Shown here: positions 28,096 through 36,603 of the stretch, piece by piece
How positions within the stretch are numbered: the stretch's first letter is position 1
Layout: each line of letters begins with the position of its first letter
NCBI GenBank assembly: GCA_021604005.1
Contig: BQIV01000002.1
Coordinates: 1-64,000 of the forward strand
Reading direction: 5' to 3'
Length of the DNA: 64,000 nucleotides
Source: Nitrospirales bacterium
GTDB taxonomy: Bacteria; Nitrospirota; Nitrospiria; Nitrospirales; UBA8639
The notes under the pieces: model-generated
The model's input: only the letters and a program-made list of their open reading frames with translations
Told to the model about the DNA's origin: nothing
The model's database searches: none
Made by a program: the position numbers and the translations under genes

Positions 28096-29913
28096 TTAGA
28101 TGAAGTCTCTGGTCTCTTGTCGATACTCGTCCATCATCAGGATCAACAATTCATCTCGACTTAACACGGCTGTCGGACCTTTAGCCCTGATATTCGCTGC
28201 AACATCTTGCAATTCCACACGATCAGAATGAGGAAGAGCGTTCACCATTGGAATTAACTCCGGATTGCCTTTGGATTTCGCCACTAAGGCATCAGTACTC
28301 CGATCACCTCGTAACACTTCCCCAATACGATCCGACATATGAAGACCCACCGTCCCGAGCAATGCCTCCATTCGATGCACATAGGTATGATGGGCTAAGA
28401 CATGCTGCCGCGAAGCTTCGGCCATGCCTTGCCGTTCATCCGTATCATAAACATACCGTTGTATTGTGGGCACGAGATCTTCAGGCTTTTGAAGAATTGC
28501 GAGCATCGTCTCGTCAAAATGTTGCGACAACAGTGTTCGAGTGTCGATAATCTGAAACGCTCCACACGCAGCAAGTTCAAACGTGCGCGGATTAATTCCA
28601 TCCCCATCAGGGTCAAACCCATGCCCAGTAAACGAATGCAGATTGATGTTGACCTTTGTGTGATTAAATATTTTGACACTGGTTTCTGAATCGATTCGTG
28701 CCCCATTTCGCTGTAACGCAACAGCTAAGGGACCTGGATTCTCCCATTCATTGCCCCAGAGCTTGAACGACCAATCTTGATTAAGTAACGTTTGAAGTAA
28801 CTGCCGTCGGTTCGGATAGCCAGCCCCAAGAAATGAAACGTCAGCGCCAAACTCTTCGTGTTCTTCCAAGCAACTCGTGACAGGCTTATGGATGGCAGGA
28901 TTCGCCGCAAGCGGCAAATAAGTCACCTGCCTCGCCCCGGCATGCGTGAGCGCATCAATACAGGCTTCCTGTTGCATCACAAACCAAAAATCATATCCAG
29001 ACGCGACTTGTTGCCAATAGGTTAAATGTCTAAAATTTTCGACAAACCACATAGCCGTCACCACGTTCTTTTTACGAAGTTGCTCTAACACAGGCATGGA
29101 TAGTGGCGCTTGCGCCATCGCCAGGACGAGGTCTGGTGGATCGTCCGCAATATGAGCCAAACTCACGACTCCAAGCGTATCGCCAAACTTACTCTGCATG
29201 GTCATTCTCAACTGCTGGTCACGAAGACGTTCTAAATTTTTATATCCAGGATAGTGAATCGAATGATCAATCCACGTCACCCGGTGTCCAAGAGCTTCCA
29301 ACGCTGGAACCACATGGTTCGTCACGGATAGAGATCCCCCATAGATTGGTCCGACGACGGCAACATGAAGCTTTCCTCCTTGTTTCGAGGACACTCGTTC
29401 ACGAAGTGCATATTGAAAGGCTCTGACATACGGCTCATGAAGAACAGCAGAAGGGGCATGATGGACAAAACGGATTCGAGAATACGCTTGACTGACACGA
29501 TCAGCCAGATCCTCGGCATCGCCCCATAACCATTGTATCTGTTCACCCCATCCCGCAAGAGACCTCACCGTCAGTACGTCAAGCAACTCACCAAGGTCTG
29601 GCACTAAAACAAGAATCTGTGTTTCCTTACTAAGGATCTGCGTTAAGGCTTCGACGTGATAGAGGAGGCCAACACCAATGGTCAGCAAAGCCTCTCCTGA
29701 ACGATGCTCGTGAACTGCATGTTCTGCCCACGCTTGCGCTTCCTTCCAGGGATCATAGGCACTATGAATCCATTGCTGATGAACCTGCGCTGTTGGCATA
29801 CCGTTTTTCGCAGTCAATACCTTTAACACTCCTCCATTCACGTCCTTGAGCCTATCCGCAAGAATAGGATCATGCACACGAAGAAGCTTCAGATTTTTTT
29901 GTACTATATTCAT
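28096..29913 (-). CDS. CgeB-like glycosyltransferase with a Maf-like N-terminal domain
   Basis: A 605-residue protein. Residues about 1-160 resemble the N-terminal part of motility-associated factor (Maf) proteins: IHSAYDPWKEAQAWAEHAV, then LLTIGVGLLYHVEALTQIL and a following LVLVPDLGE. Residues about 185-540 are a GT-B domain of the CgeB/YkvP type (HVAVVGPIYGGSLSVTNHV, DVSFLGAGYPNRRQLLQ, and NPRTFELAACGAFQIIDTR near the donor site). Maf proteins glycosylate flagellins in other bacteria, so a flagellin target is likely. The start has an AGGA site 7 bases upstream. Confidence 0.78.
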   Translation of the reverse strand: MNIVQKNLKLLRVHDPILADRLKDVNGGVLKVLTAKNGMPTAQVHQQWIHSAYDPWKEAQAWAEHAVHEHRSGEALLTIGVGLLYHVEALTQILSKETQILVLVPDLGELLDVLTVRSLAGWGEQIQWLWGDAEDLADRVSQAYSRIRFVHHAPSAVLHEPYVRAFQYALRERVSSKQGGKLHVAVVGPIYGGSLSVTNHVVPALEALGHRVTWIDHSIHYPGYKNLERLRDQQLRMTMQSKFGDTLGVVSLAHIADDPPDLVLAMAQAPLSMPVLEQLRKKNVVTAMWFVENFRHLTYWQQVASGYDFWFVMQQEACIDALTHAGARQVTYLPLAANPAIHKPVTSCLEEHEEFGADVSFLGAGYPNRRQLLQTLLNQDWSFKLWGNEWENPGPLAVALQRNGARIDSETSVKIFNHTKVNINLHSFTGHGFDPDGDGINPRTFELAACGAFQIIDTRTLLSQHFDETMLAILQKPEDLVPTIQRYVYDTDERQGMAEASRQHVLAHHTYVHRMEALLGTVGLHMSDRIGEVLRGDRSTDALVAKSKGNPELIPMVNALPHSDRVELQDVAANIRAKGPTAVLSRDELLILMMDEYRQETRDFI

Positions 29914-29930
29914 AGAGTATCCTAGAGCTC

Positions 29931-31004
29931 TTACATACCTAGCCGATGATGAATCTGAAGACCGGCATGTCGAAACTTCTCAGCCACCGCCGACGCGTGA
30001 CGAGCCATAGATTGATTATTCAAGAATCGACTTGTCGCACTCTCATCGTAACAAGAAGCCGCGTACTCATAGACCGGTGCTAGGAGAAAAAGGATTTCAT
30101 CTTGCCTGGCTCTCCTCCGCTGAAGGATAGTCTGACCATCAATCGCTGCAAGTGTATTGAGAATTGTCTGGGCCCGATGAACTCCAGTATGCTTTGCCAA
30201 CACTTCTGAGCGACCCAAAGCAGCAATCTTGATACGTTCATCTTCATGTAACATGTAATATTCAGCTATCTGAATAATTTGTTCGATGTTGCCTTTTTCA
30301 TACAGCACACAGTGAACCCGATCTTGAAATAAATCTTCTAACCCGTTGCCAACCCGTTCCATCAACAAGAGAGCACCACATGCCATCGCCTCAAATGTAC
30401 GAAAATTTACATCATTGTCCGCACATTGGTTGAGCACCATTTTCGATTCCAAAAACACCGAAATAAAATCTCCCGTTTCAATATTCAGTGGATAAACCTG
30501 TTGTAATTCTTCGAGAATTCGATACCGCAATGGATTGAGAGCTTTGTTATTCGTCCCGACAAAACTGAGATTATGTCTTCGTAGTGGTTGAACAGGTCTT
30601 GTCGGATCAGAAAACGTAAATAAAGGTAGCCAGTGGACACACTGCCTCGATTCATCTCGCCGGTATAGAGACTCAAAGTCACGTTGTGCAACAAATATCA
30701 CGTCAAATACCGTTGCATAGGCTTTATGCCAACGATGATGAAGATGAGAGTCGATCGCATACCAACCTACCGGAACTTCAAGGTGTTCCAAACCTAAGAA
30801 AAGGGGATGGGTGCTTTCATCAGTCAATAATACAAAGTCAGGATCCCAGCTATATGGCAATTCCTGTAATACACGATCGATCTCAATAGGAAACTCAGGC
30901 AGCCGCACATCACCAGTATTATCTGTTGTACACGTTAAGACATCATGACCACATGCTTGAAACGCTTCCTTTAGAATAGAAAGCCCAAGCAGAAGAATGT
31001 TCAC
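29931..31004 (-). CDS. CgeB-like glycosyltransferase, paralogue 1
   Basis: A 357-residue GT-B protein closely similar to its upstream neighbour. Both share ACGHDVLTCTTDN-type N-termini, VLLTDESTHPLFLGLEHL, WHKAYATVFDVIFVAQRDF and FRTFEAMACGALLLMERVGN (donor-binding region). I start at GTG 31004, which overlaps the upstream stop as GTGA and aligns with the paralogue's first residues. A longer frame to 31097 would lie inside that gene. The probable role is adding one sugar to flagellin or surface glycan. Confidence 0.82.
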   Translation of the reverse strand: MNILLLGLSILKEAFQACGHDVLTCTTDNTGDVRLPEFPIEIDRVLQELPYSWDPDFVLLTDESTHPLFLGLEHLEVPVGWYAIDSHLHHRWHKAYATVFDVIFVAQRDFESLYRRDESRQCVHWLPLFTFSDPTRPVQPLRRHNLSFVGTNNKALNPLRYRILEELQQVYPLNIETGDFISVFLESKMVLNQCADNDVNFRTFEAMACGALLLMERVGNGLEDLFQDRVHCVLYEKGNIEQIIQIAEYYMLHEDERIKIAALGRSEVLAKHTGVHRAQTILNTLAAIDGQTILQRRRARQDEILFLLAPVYEYAASCYDESATSRFLNNQSMARHASAVAEKFRHAGLQIHHRLGM

Positions 31005-32110
31005 AAACTGACCCCACTCGAATATTGTGCATGTCCTCGTAAACGTTGCAGCGCGTCTCTTCGAACGTCTTGATACATCGTGTGCATTCGCACACACTCA
31101 CGAAATTGTAAGGCGGACTGTTGATGTCGTTGACTCGCAACTTCATAGATACCAGCAGCATGCTCATACACGTAAGTTAGTAGCTCGTACACTTCTGACA
31201 ATTTTGCTTGTCTCGAACTGACGAACTTATGCGAGTTTGAAGTTTGGATAATCTCCGTAATGGTTTGCGCTCGATGTACCGTGCTATGGGATTTGAGCAC
31301 AACCTCTCGCCCAGCATAGGCAATAGCCTCTCGCTCCTGTTTGTGATGGGCATAGTATTGCGCTAACTCGACAATTTGGTTGATATTGCTTCGATCGTAC
31401 ATTACTAAATGTTTTCGATCTTGAAACAATTCGTCAAACCCATTTCCCACATGTTCCGTCAATAGCAAGCTTCCACATGCCAACGCTTCAAAGATCCGAA
31501 AATTCACATCATTGGCCGCACATTCATTCAATACAACCTTAGAACGGTTAAAGACACTCACATATTCTCCGGTGGTGGTATACAGAGGGGTCCGTGCACC
31601 CACTGCCTCTAGCAATCGACTCCGTTCAGGTTTCCACGTCGAATTGATGACACCCACAAAACTCAGATCATAGATTTTGGGTAATACACAATGACAGTCT
31701 CGTTCAAGATCGGAAAATAACGGTAACCACGTCACGGCCTGACGCGAGGGATCACAGGTATAATCCAACACATAATCTTTCTGCGCCACAAATACAAAAT
31801 CGAATACCGCGGCGTAGGCTTTATGCCAATGTAAATGAAGGTGGGCATCAATTGTGTACCATGCGGTTGGAATCGCAAGACGTTCTAAGCCAAAAAACAT
31901 AGGCTCCGTGCTTTCATCCATTAAGAACACAAGATCAGGACTCCATCCACGCGGCAATGATTGGAGCACGCGATCAATAGACACAGGAAATGCCTCAATC
32001 CAAATATCGCCACATTGATCTGTTGTGCATGTCAACACCTCATGCCCACATTGCAAAAAAGCCTTCTTCAACACAGGAAAACCTAACAACAAAATCTTCA
32101 TAGTACGCAT
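31001..32110 (-). CDS. CgeB-like glycosyltransferase, paralogue 2
   Basis: A 369-residue GT-B protein with QCGHEVLTCTTDQCGD, VFLMDESTEPMFFGLERL, WHKAYAAVFDFVFVAQKDY and FRIFEALACGSLLLTEHVGN. It and the next gene are an obvious tandem duplication. Its ATG overlaps the stop of the GT9 gene by one base (TAATG). The C-terminal ~60 residues, rich in His/Gln/Arg, differ from the copy. Acceptor and donor are unknown. Confidence 0.82.
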   Translation of the reverse strand: MRTMKILLLGFPVLKKAFLQCGHEVLTCTTDQCGDIWIEAFPVSIDRVLQSLPRGWSPDLVFLMDESTEPMFFGLERLAIPTAWYTIDAHLHLHWHKAYAAVFDFVFVAQKDYVLDYTCDPSRQAVTWLPLFSDLERDCHCVLPKIYDLSFVGVINSTWKPERSRLLEAVGARTPLYTTTGEYVSVFNRSKVVLNECAANDVNFRIFEALACGSLLLTEHVGNGFDELFQDRKHLVMYDRSNINQIVELAQYYAHHKQEREAIAYAGREVVLKSHSTVHRAQTITEIIQTSNSHKFVSSRQAKLSEVYELLTYVYEHAAGIYEVASQRHQQSALQFRECVRMHTMYQDVRRDALQRLRGHAQYSSGVSL

Positions 32111-33420
32111 TATGAAACGTGAGACGAAACCGACAGCCCCATCAATTCATGAACAGAGTCCCAATTCACATTCCGTCCATTGAGCATATCCCACATCTGT
32201 TCACGATACCCACCAGGCTCTCGATTCGATTCGGCATATTGGACAAAATGTGCACCCCACTCATCGTGGTGACTCTCCCAAAGACTCCATCCTTCTGGAA
32301 TCGATGCGCACGTTTCAGTCAACAATAGTTCAACGCTTTCTTGCACTGGCCAAGATTCCGGATGTATCCCTTCTTCTACATTATTTTGTATGTTACATTT
32401 TGCATTTTGCTCTAACCGATCTTGCCCATTTTGCGCTTTATATTTTTCATTTTGACTTGATGTCATTTCCGCCTGCCATACCCAATGGCCGGGTCCATAG
32501 GGACCTGTTTCATGCACGCGCGCACGAGAAAAATAGAAGCCTTGAATCTTGACTCCAGAGGCAACACCGAGATGAAGAGGCCCCGTATCGGAACCAATCA
32601 CCCAATCACAATGTGACAAGATATTCGCTAATTGCGGAAGAGACGTCTGTCCACATGCATCCCAAATTCGTCCAAGATATAGTGATGGAATTCGATCTAA
32701 AAGCGCATGGGTCAATTCACGCTCTCCGGCTCCACCAACTAACAGGATTCGTCCTTCCGGACAGGCAGTCAGAAATGTGCGAATCCATTCATCCCACATC
32801 TGAAGAGGAATCCGACGATCAGCATCACCAGAACCAATAACAAGCGCCACACGAATGCCATTGGCAGAAAAAAAGCTACTGAGCCCCATGGGAAACTTTC
32901 TGTCGGCGCGTTTTAACATTGGAATACTAGTCGGAGGCCTCACTCCACAGATCCCACAAAATGCATCAGCAAGATGCACACGATTTCCGCCACGATGGGC
33001 CCCGACAATTTGCAAATATTTCACCCAATTGGGAACTCGAGAAGAAAGCGGACCATAGCAACCAGAGCCCATCACTTCACTGGCATATAGATGGCTCGCA
33101 AGCATCGCACGAGGATGATTATTCAAGTTATAGGCCAGTGAGTATGAGCCGGCTTGACATCTTTGTATATAATTTGCAGCTTGAAAAAGCGCCATTTCTT
33201 TCTTTTGAGACCAATCTTTGGCAATTCCCCTCCACTCCTCACCATCCCAAGGAAAAATCTGCCTAATACCGGGAAAACAAGAACCTACAGAGATCAAGGG
33301 TTTTGCACATAAGAGATCCAACTCTTCATCCGGATACCACTCTCGCAAGGAAGCAATGACGGGTAAGGTTTGGAGAAGATCCCCTAACCGAGCCAATTGA
33401 ATAACAAGACGATGTGACAT
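32110..33420 (-). CDS. GT9 (heptosyltransferase-like) glycosyltransferase with in-frame repeat insert
   Basis: A 436-residue member of the heptosyltransferase family: IQLARLGDLLQTLPVIASLR at the N-terminus, VIGSGDADRRIPLQMW, VIGSDTGPLHLGVASGVKIQ and ETGPYGPGHWVW. Right after that motif, where its relatives carry a cysteine cluster, it has an Asn/Gln/Lys-rich segment of about 33 residues encoded by AT-rich repeats (32370-32467). This gene heads the run of glycosyltransferases ending at flagellin. Confidence 0.84.
   Translation of the reverse strand: MSHRLVIQLARLGDLLQTLPVIASLREWYPDEELDLLCAKPLISVGSCFPGIRQIFPWDGEEWRGIAKDWSQKKEMALFQAANYIQRCQAGSYSLAYNLNNHPRAMLASHLYASEVMGSGCYGPLSSRVPNWVKYLQIVGAHRGGNRVHLADAFCGICGVRPPTSIPMLKRADRKFPMGLSSFFSANGIRVALVIGSGDADRRIPLQMWDEWIRTFLTACPEGRILLVGGAGERELTHALLDRIPSLYLGRIWDACGQTSLPQLANILSHCDWVIGSDTGPLHLGVASGVKIQGFYFSRARVHETGPYGPGHWVWQAEMTSSQNEKYKAQNGQDRLEQNAKCNIQNNVEEGIHPESWPVQESVELLLTETCASIPEGWSLWESHHDEWGAHFVQYAESNREPGGYREQMWDMLNGRNVNWDSVHELMGLSVSSHVS
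32370..32467 (-). repeat. AT-rich CAAAATG-type repeats inside a GT9 gene
   Basis: Several imperfect copies of CAAAATG(N)AAAA occur in the coding sense. They encode a low-complexity stretch (QNEKYKAQNGQDRLEQNAK) unlike the rest of the protein. The insertion keeps the reading frame. Confidence 0.6.
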
Positions 33421-33765
33421 ATTCTTTCTTGTTGTCGGTTATTCTTGTTCGATTCTTTAATTCAGAGAGAGCCACCTGAACCTATACCCTTTCCTATCGA
33501 GATAGCAGGTCTCTAACGATTCATATTCGAGTACGAAGGATAGTGTTCGCAGCGTGAACCCTTAACGCTTCTAGATACGTCAACCAACGTTTCATCACTT
33601 GCAGACTTGTGAAGCTCTTTACTGGCAGTACTCTTGCACCGTTTGAACGGTACGTACACACAATCATACACCCGTCCTCGCTCTTACTCGAAGACCTACG
33701 CATGACATTAATTCGAAATGATGACCGTACGCATACGCATGCCCTGCCACGGGGAAAATACATCC

Positions 33766-34866
33766 ATGCACATTGCTGAAAAAATGAAACGTGAGTGGAA
33801 TCGTCGGGCGACACATCATGCCCCATTTTGGGTCGCAACTGAACATTTTCATAATGACCGGCAATTTGAACAATCCGGCAAAAATACGGCCAAGGCCCTT
33901 CTATCTCGCGTTGCCCCCTACTCTTCCCCCTCGTGGACTGTTCTGGATATTGGTTGCGGAATCGGCCGTGTTCTCAAACCGCTCGCCTCTCACTTTCAAC
34001 AGCTTGTCGGCATCGATGTTTCCGGGGAAATGATTGCCCAAAGCAAGAAATGGCTGGATGGGTGTATCAATGTCGAGACATTGGAAACATCTGGAGTTGA
34101 CCTACATGCGTTTCGAGACCAATCATTTGATCTGGTGTATTCGTTTGTCGCCTTTCAGCATATGCCTCGACCTGTATTTGCACGATATTTAGAGGAAAGT
34201 CATCGGGTACTCACCACTCATGGGTATCTGGCCTTCCAAATTCCAATTGGTGTTTCTCGTGATCCAGTCTTAGAAGATACGGTTTCGATGCGACAGTACA
34301 GTACAGACGAGCTTGCGAAAGAATTGCAGCGATGTGGATTTAAGTTAATTGATGAGAACGAAATAAACACAAGCACACAGACAAGAGCAAAACCCAATAA
34401 CGCCAAGCTGAATCGCCATCACTCACACTGCGCAAAAACGTACGTCGCACACGTGGAAGATACATGGAACGGCTCTCGTCGTTCGATGAGACTCAATAAT
34501 GAGTTCTATCTTGCGAAAAAATCAGGAGAGGTGATTCGAGAGAAGAACACCAACTGGTTGGAAACTGAATGTGATCAGAACTTCTCTTTACTGGATACGC
34601 GGATGTATATTTGGTTTGCCGAACAATGCCTAGACGCAGATCAGAACGAGGAAGCACTACGAACCTATAAGTCCTTACAGGAACAAGAGCCTGACAGTCT
34701 TGAGAAATGGACCCGCACGGTGGAACTGCTCATTGAACAAAAAAAGTTTGAGGAGGCACGGATAACACTTGAGAAACTCACTGCAGCCCTGCCAACATAT
34801 GAGGCCTTGAATAAATTACTCGAAACCCAAAAACGTGATGTGCAAGATACGATAATTCAGATCTAA
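33766..34866 (+). CDS. SAM-dependent methyltransferase with C-terminal TPR-like region
   Basis: A 366-residue class I methyltransferase. Motif I is LDIGCGIGRVLKPLA (about residue 60), followed by VGIDVSGEMIAQ and FDLVYSFVAFQHMPRP. Residues about 280-355 form TPR-like helix pairs (EEALRTYKSLQEQEPDSLEK, FEEARITLEKLTAALP). I prefer ATG 33766, which has GGGGA upstream, over ATG 33718, which has no ribosome site. It is the first plus-strand gene after the glycosyltransferases and is divergent from them. Substrate unknown, probably a sugar. Confidence 0.82.
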   Translation: MHIAEKMKREWNRRATHHAPFWVATEHFHNDRQFEQSGKNTAKALLSRVAPYSSPSWTVLDIGCGIGRVLKPLASHFQQLVGIDVSGEMIAQSKKWLDGCINVETLETSGVDLHAFRDQSFDLVYSFVAFQHMPRPVFARYLEESHRVLTTHGYLAFQIPIGVSRDPVLEDTVSMRQYSTDELAKELQRCGFKLIDENEINTSTQTRAKPNNAKLNRHHSHCAKTYVAHVEDTWNGSRRSMRLNNEFYLAKKSGEVIREKNTNWLETECDQNFSLLDTRMYIWFAEQCLDADQNEEALRTYKSLQEQEPDSLEKWTRTVELLIEQKKFEEARITLEKLTAALPTYEALNKLLETQKRDVQDTIIQI

Positions 34867-35001
34867 TGCAATCGCACTCATACACAAATAGCAAGTGCCC
34901 TACGAGAAAAGACATGCCGATCAAAGAAGACAGAAACACTGAAGGAGTACAGGCTCAGATAGTGTATTGAACAACACACGATGGGAAGGCAATAGTCGGT
35001 A

Positions 35002-35053
35002 TTAGCAAACCTGACAACTTGCCAGGAAATAGCAACACATACGATTCCAAAGA
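35002..35053 (-). pseudogene. Relic of the 3' end of a TylF-like methyltransferase
   Basis: On the minus strand this reads LWNRMCCYFLASCQVC-stop, almost the same as the end of the intact methyltransferase at 36604-37635 (LWNRTNRYFLSSCQVC-stop). The 48 aligned bases share about 37 positions. Only the tail of the gene survives, next to a transposase fragment. Confidence 0.7.
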
Positions 35054-35075
35054 TTGCAGGCACATCCTACGGCCG

Positions 35076-35267
35076 ATGCGTACCCTGAAGGAAGAACTTG
35101 TCTTGTTGTGAGAATGGAGAAGCCACCAAGAATTGCAAGAACCTATAACTCAGTTGGTCGGGGACTATAACAAAACGTATCACCATTCAGCGTTAAATGA
35201 TAAAACGCCAACGCAGTTCAGACTAGATTATCAATCCAGCTATTTGACCCAGTTCGTGGCTGCTTGA
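35076..35267 (+). pseudogene. IS3-family transposase OrfB fragment
   Basis: Sixty-three codons with one internal stop read MRTLKEELVLL-stop-EWRSHQELQ, LVGDYNKTYHHSALNDKTPT and QF. This is the C-terminal end of an IS3-type DDE transposase (TLKEE...W...YN..R.H..L...TP..F). The rest of the element is gone. Confidence 0.75.
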
Positions 35268-35355
35268 CAAATAGAGAGCACCTCAATATCAAGAAACCTT
35301 TATCCAATAACTCACTCAAGGAAGAGACACGTTAATTGCGCTTCAACTTGCCATT

Positions 35356-35375
35356 CCCCGTAGCTTGCTGCGGGG
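35356..35375 (+). repeat. GC-rich palindrome upstream of the FkbM gene
   Basis: CCCCG-TAGCTTGCTG-CGGGG is an inverted repeat whose inner bases also pair (AGC/GCT), followed by ATCTTTATTT. It may act as a terminator or be a REP-like element. It lies upstream of the preferred FkbM start. Confidence 0.5.
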
Positions 35376-35439
35376 ATCTTTATTTCAAGAACAAAACGCA
35401 TTATCAATATGTAGGCAATACGGAAGTAAGAAATATCGA

Positions 35440-36234
35440 ATGGACCATTTCATGCTGTTCAAAAAGATCCTATGCGAGGGTAGCATTGTTTTAGATATTG
35501 GAGGGCATAAGGGAAATTATTCGAGACTTTTCTCCGCCATGGTAGGAAAAACAGGAAAAGTCTATAGCTTCGAACCACATCCCGACCTTTACCCTCATCT
35601 TGAAAATGTTGCAGTACATTGCCCATTGGGTAACATTTTCCCATTTTCTTATGCTCTGAGCGACAGCTTAGGTCAAGCAGCTTTGTACTCTGGGAACGAT
35701 CAAATCCATGACCAGGCATCCACCATTTGTGTTGAATTAGCAACGTCTGACCGCCTTGGTCAAAACTTGCGAAACTTTCAAGTTAAAACTATACCTTTAG
35801 ACTTTTTTTGCAAAGAGATTGAAGTCTTTCCCGACTTCGTTAAGATAGATGTAGAAGGTGCGGAGGACCGAGTGATTTCAGGAATGCGTGAGACTCTCCG
35901 TCGATTTTACCCTACGGTGCTATTTGAATTTGGACTCAATAAATGGAAAAACCAAGTTCCCCAACATTTAAAAACTCTCAGGGATTTTGGATACACCCTT
36001 TACTTAACCGACTTCACAAAATTTCTCGGAGACCCACCCTATTCATGGGAAAATACTATTAATTCTTCGAACGAGAATTTAGGCAAATCCCTTTTGGAAT
36101 TTTCTGATGACGAATTATTGTCTACGATACCTTTCCATACCAATGTTCTTGCAATACAAAGAGAAAGAGATAGGCAAATTTTTCACACAACGCATTTCAT
36201 GCCATTATCTGAAGCTGTTCCTCTCTTGACATAA
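35440..36234 (+). CDS. FkbM family methyltransferase, copy 1
   Basis: SAM-dependent O-methyltransferase of the FkbM type, 264 residues from ATG 35440. That start aligns with the start of the paralogue at 40514-41353 (MDHFMLFKKIL against MDHTLLFKQIL). A longer frame to 35365 would run through the upstream palindrome. Motifs: VLDIGGHKGNYSRLF, VYSFEPHPDLYPHL, ISYALSD-like FPFSYALSD, PDFVKIDVEGAEDRVISGM and TVLFEFG. Sugar O-methylation is likely in this setting. It is the only plus-strand gene between 34867 and the window end. Confidence 0.85.
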   Translation: MDHFMLFKKILCEGSIVLDIGGHKGNYSRLFSAMVGKTGKVYSFEPHPDLYPHLENVAVHCPLGNIFPFSYALSDSLGQAALYSGNDQIHDQASTICVELATSDRLGQNLRNFQVKTIPLDFFCKEIEVFPDFVKIDVEGAEDRVISGMRETLRRFYPTVLFEFGLNKWKNQVPQHLKTLRDFGYTLYLTDFTKFLGDPPYSWENTINSSNENLGKSLLEFSDDELLSTIPFHTNVLAIQRERDRQIFHTTHFMPLSEAVPLLT

Positions 36235-36603
36235 AGTTTTACTCGAAACCGCTCAGATTTTCTCTACTGAACTTTTCTCGTTATACAATTCATCAATGAT
36301 TACAATTTTTCTTTTGCAGTCCTCCCCCAGAGTTTGGATGCCAATCAGAAAACCATACAAGGACCCAGGACAAAGAATGGGGACGGGGACACCTCCAAGT
36401 CATACCAATTGAAGAAGATGCAACATATTAACTTACGTTGTCAGTGCTTCTTGCTTATTTCTTTAATTGTATAATCTCTCGCCAGAGATGAAAGGACTCA
36501 CTTTAGCCGTGGGAACGTCACGAAAAAAGAGAAAACGGAGAAGAGAAAAGCGGATAGATTCTGAAAAAGGAAAGTTGGCGAGAAACTCTACAAAAAACAA
36601 GAG
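36235..36603. other. Non-coding gap between convergent methyltransferase genes
   Basis: No gene or clear terminator is seen in these 369 bases. A direct repeat GGGGAC-GGGGAC-ACC (36379-36393) stands out from the AT-rich surroundings. Confidence 0.45.

Larger units (their letters stand above)
34867..35439. other. Gap filled with gene relics
   Basis: No intact gene is present. It contains the decayed 3' end of a TylF-type methyltransferase, a transposase fragment and a GC-rich palindrome, each listed separately. The remainder is unremarkable. Confidence 0.6.

Noticed and set aside
33521-33838. Minus-strand frame with a faintly integrase-like stretch (LQVMKRWLTYLEAL)
   Set aside because: Too short and weak to support a transposase relic, and it overlaps the start of the plus-strand methyltransferase.
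35365-35439. Extended start for FkbM copy 1
   Set aside because: The added 25 residues run through a GC-rich palindrome and have no match in the paralogue.
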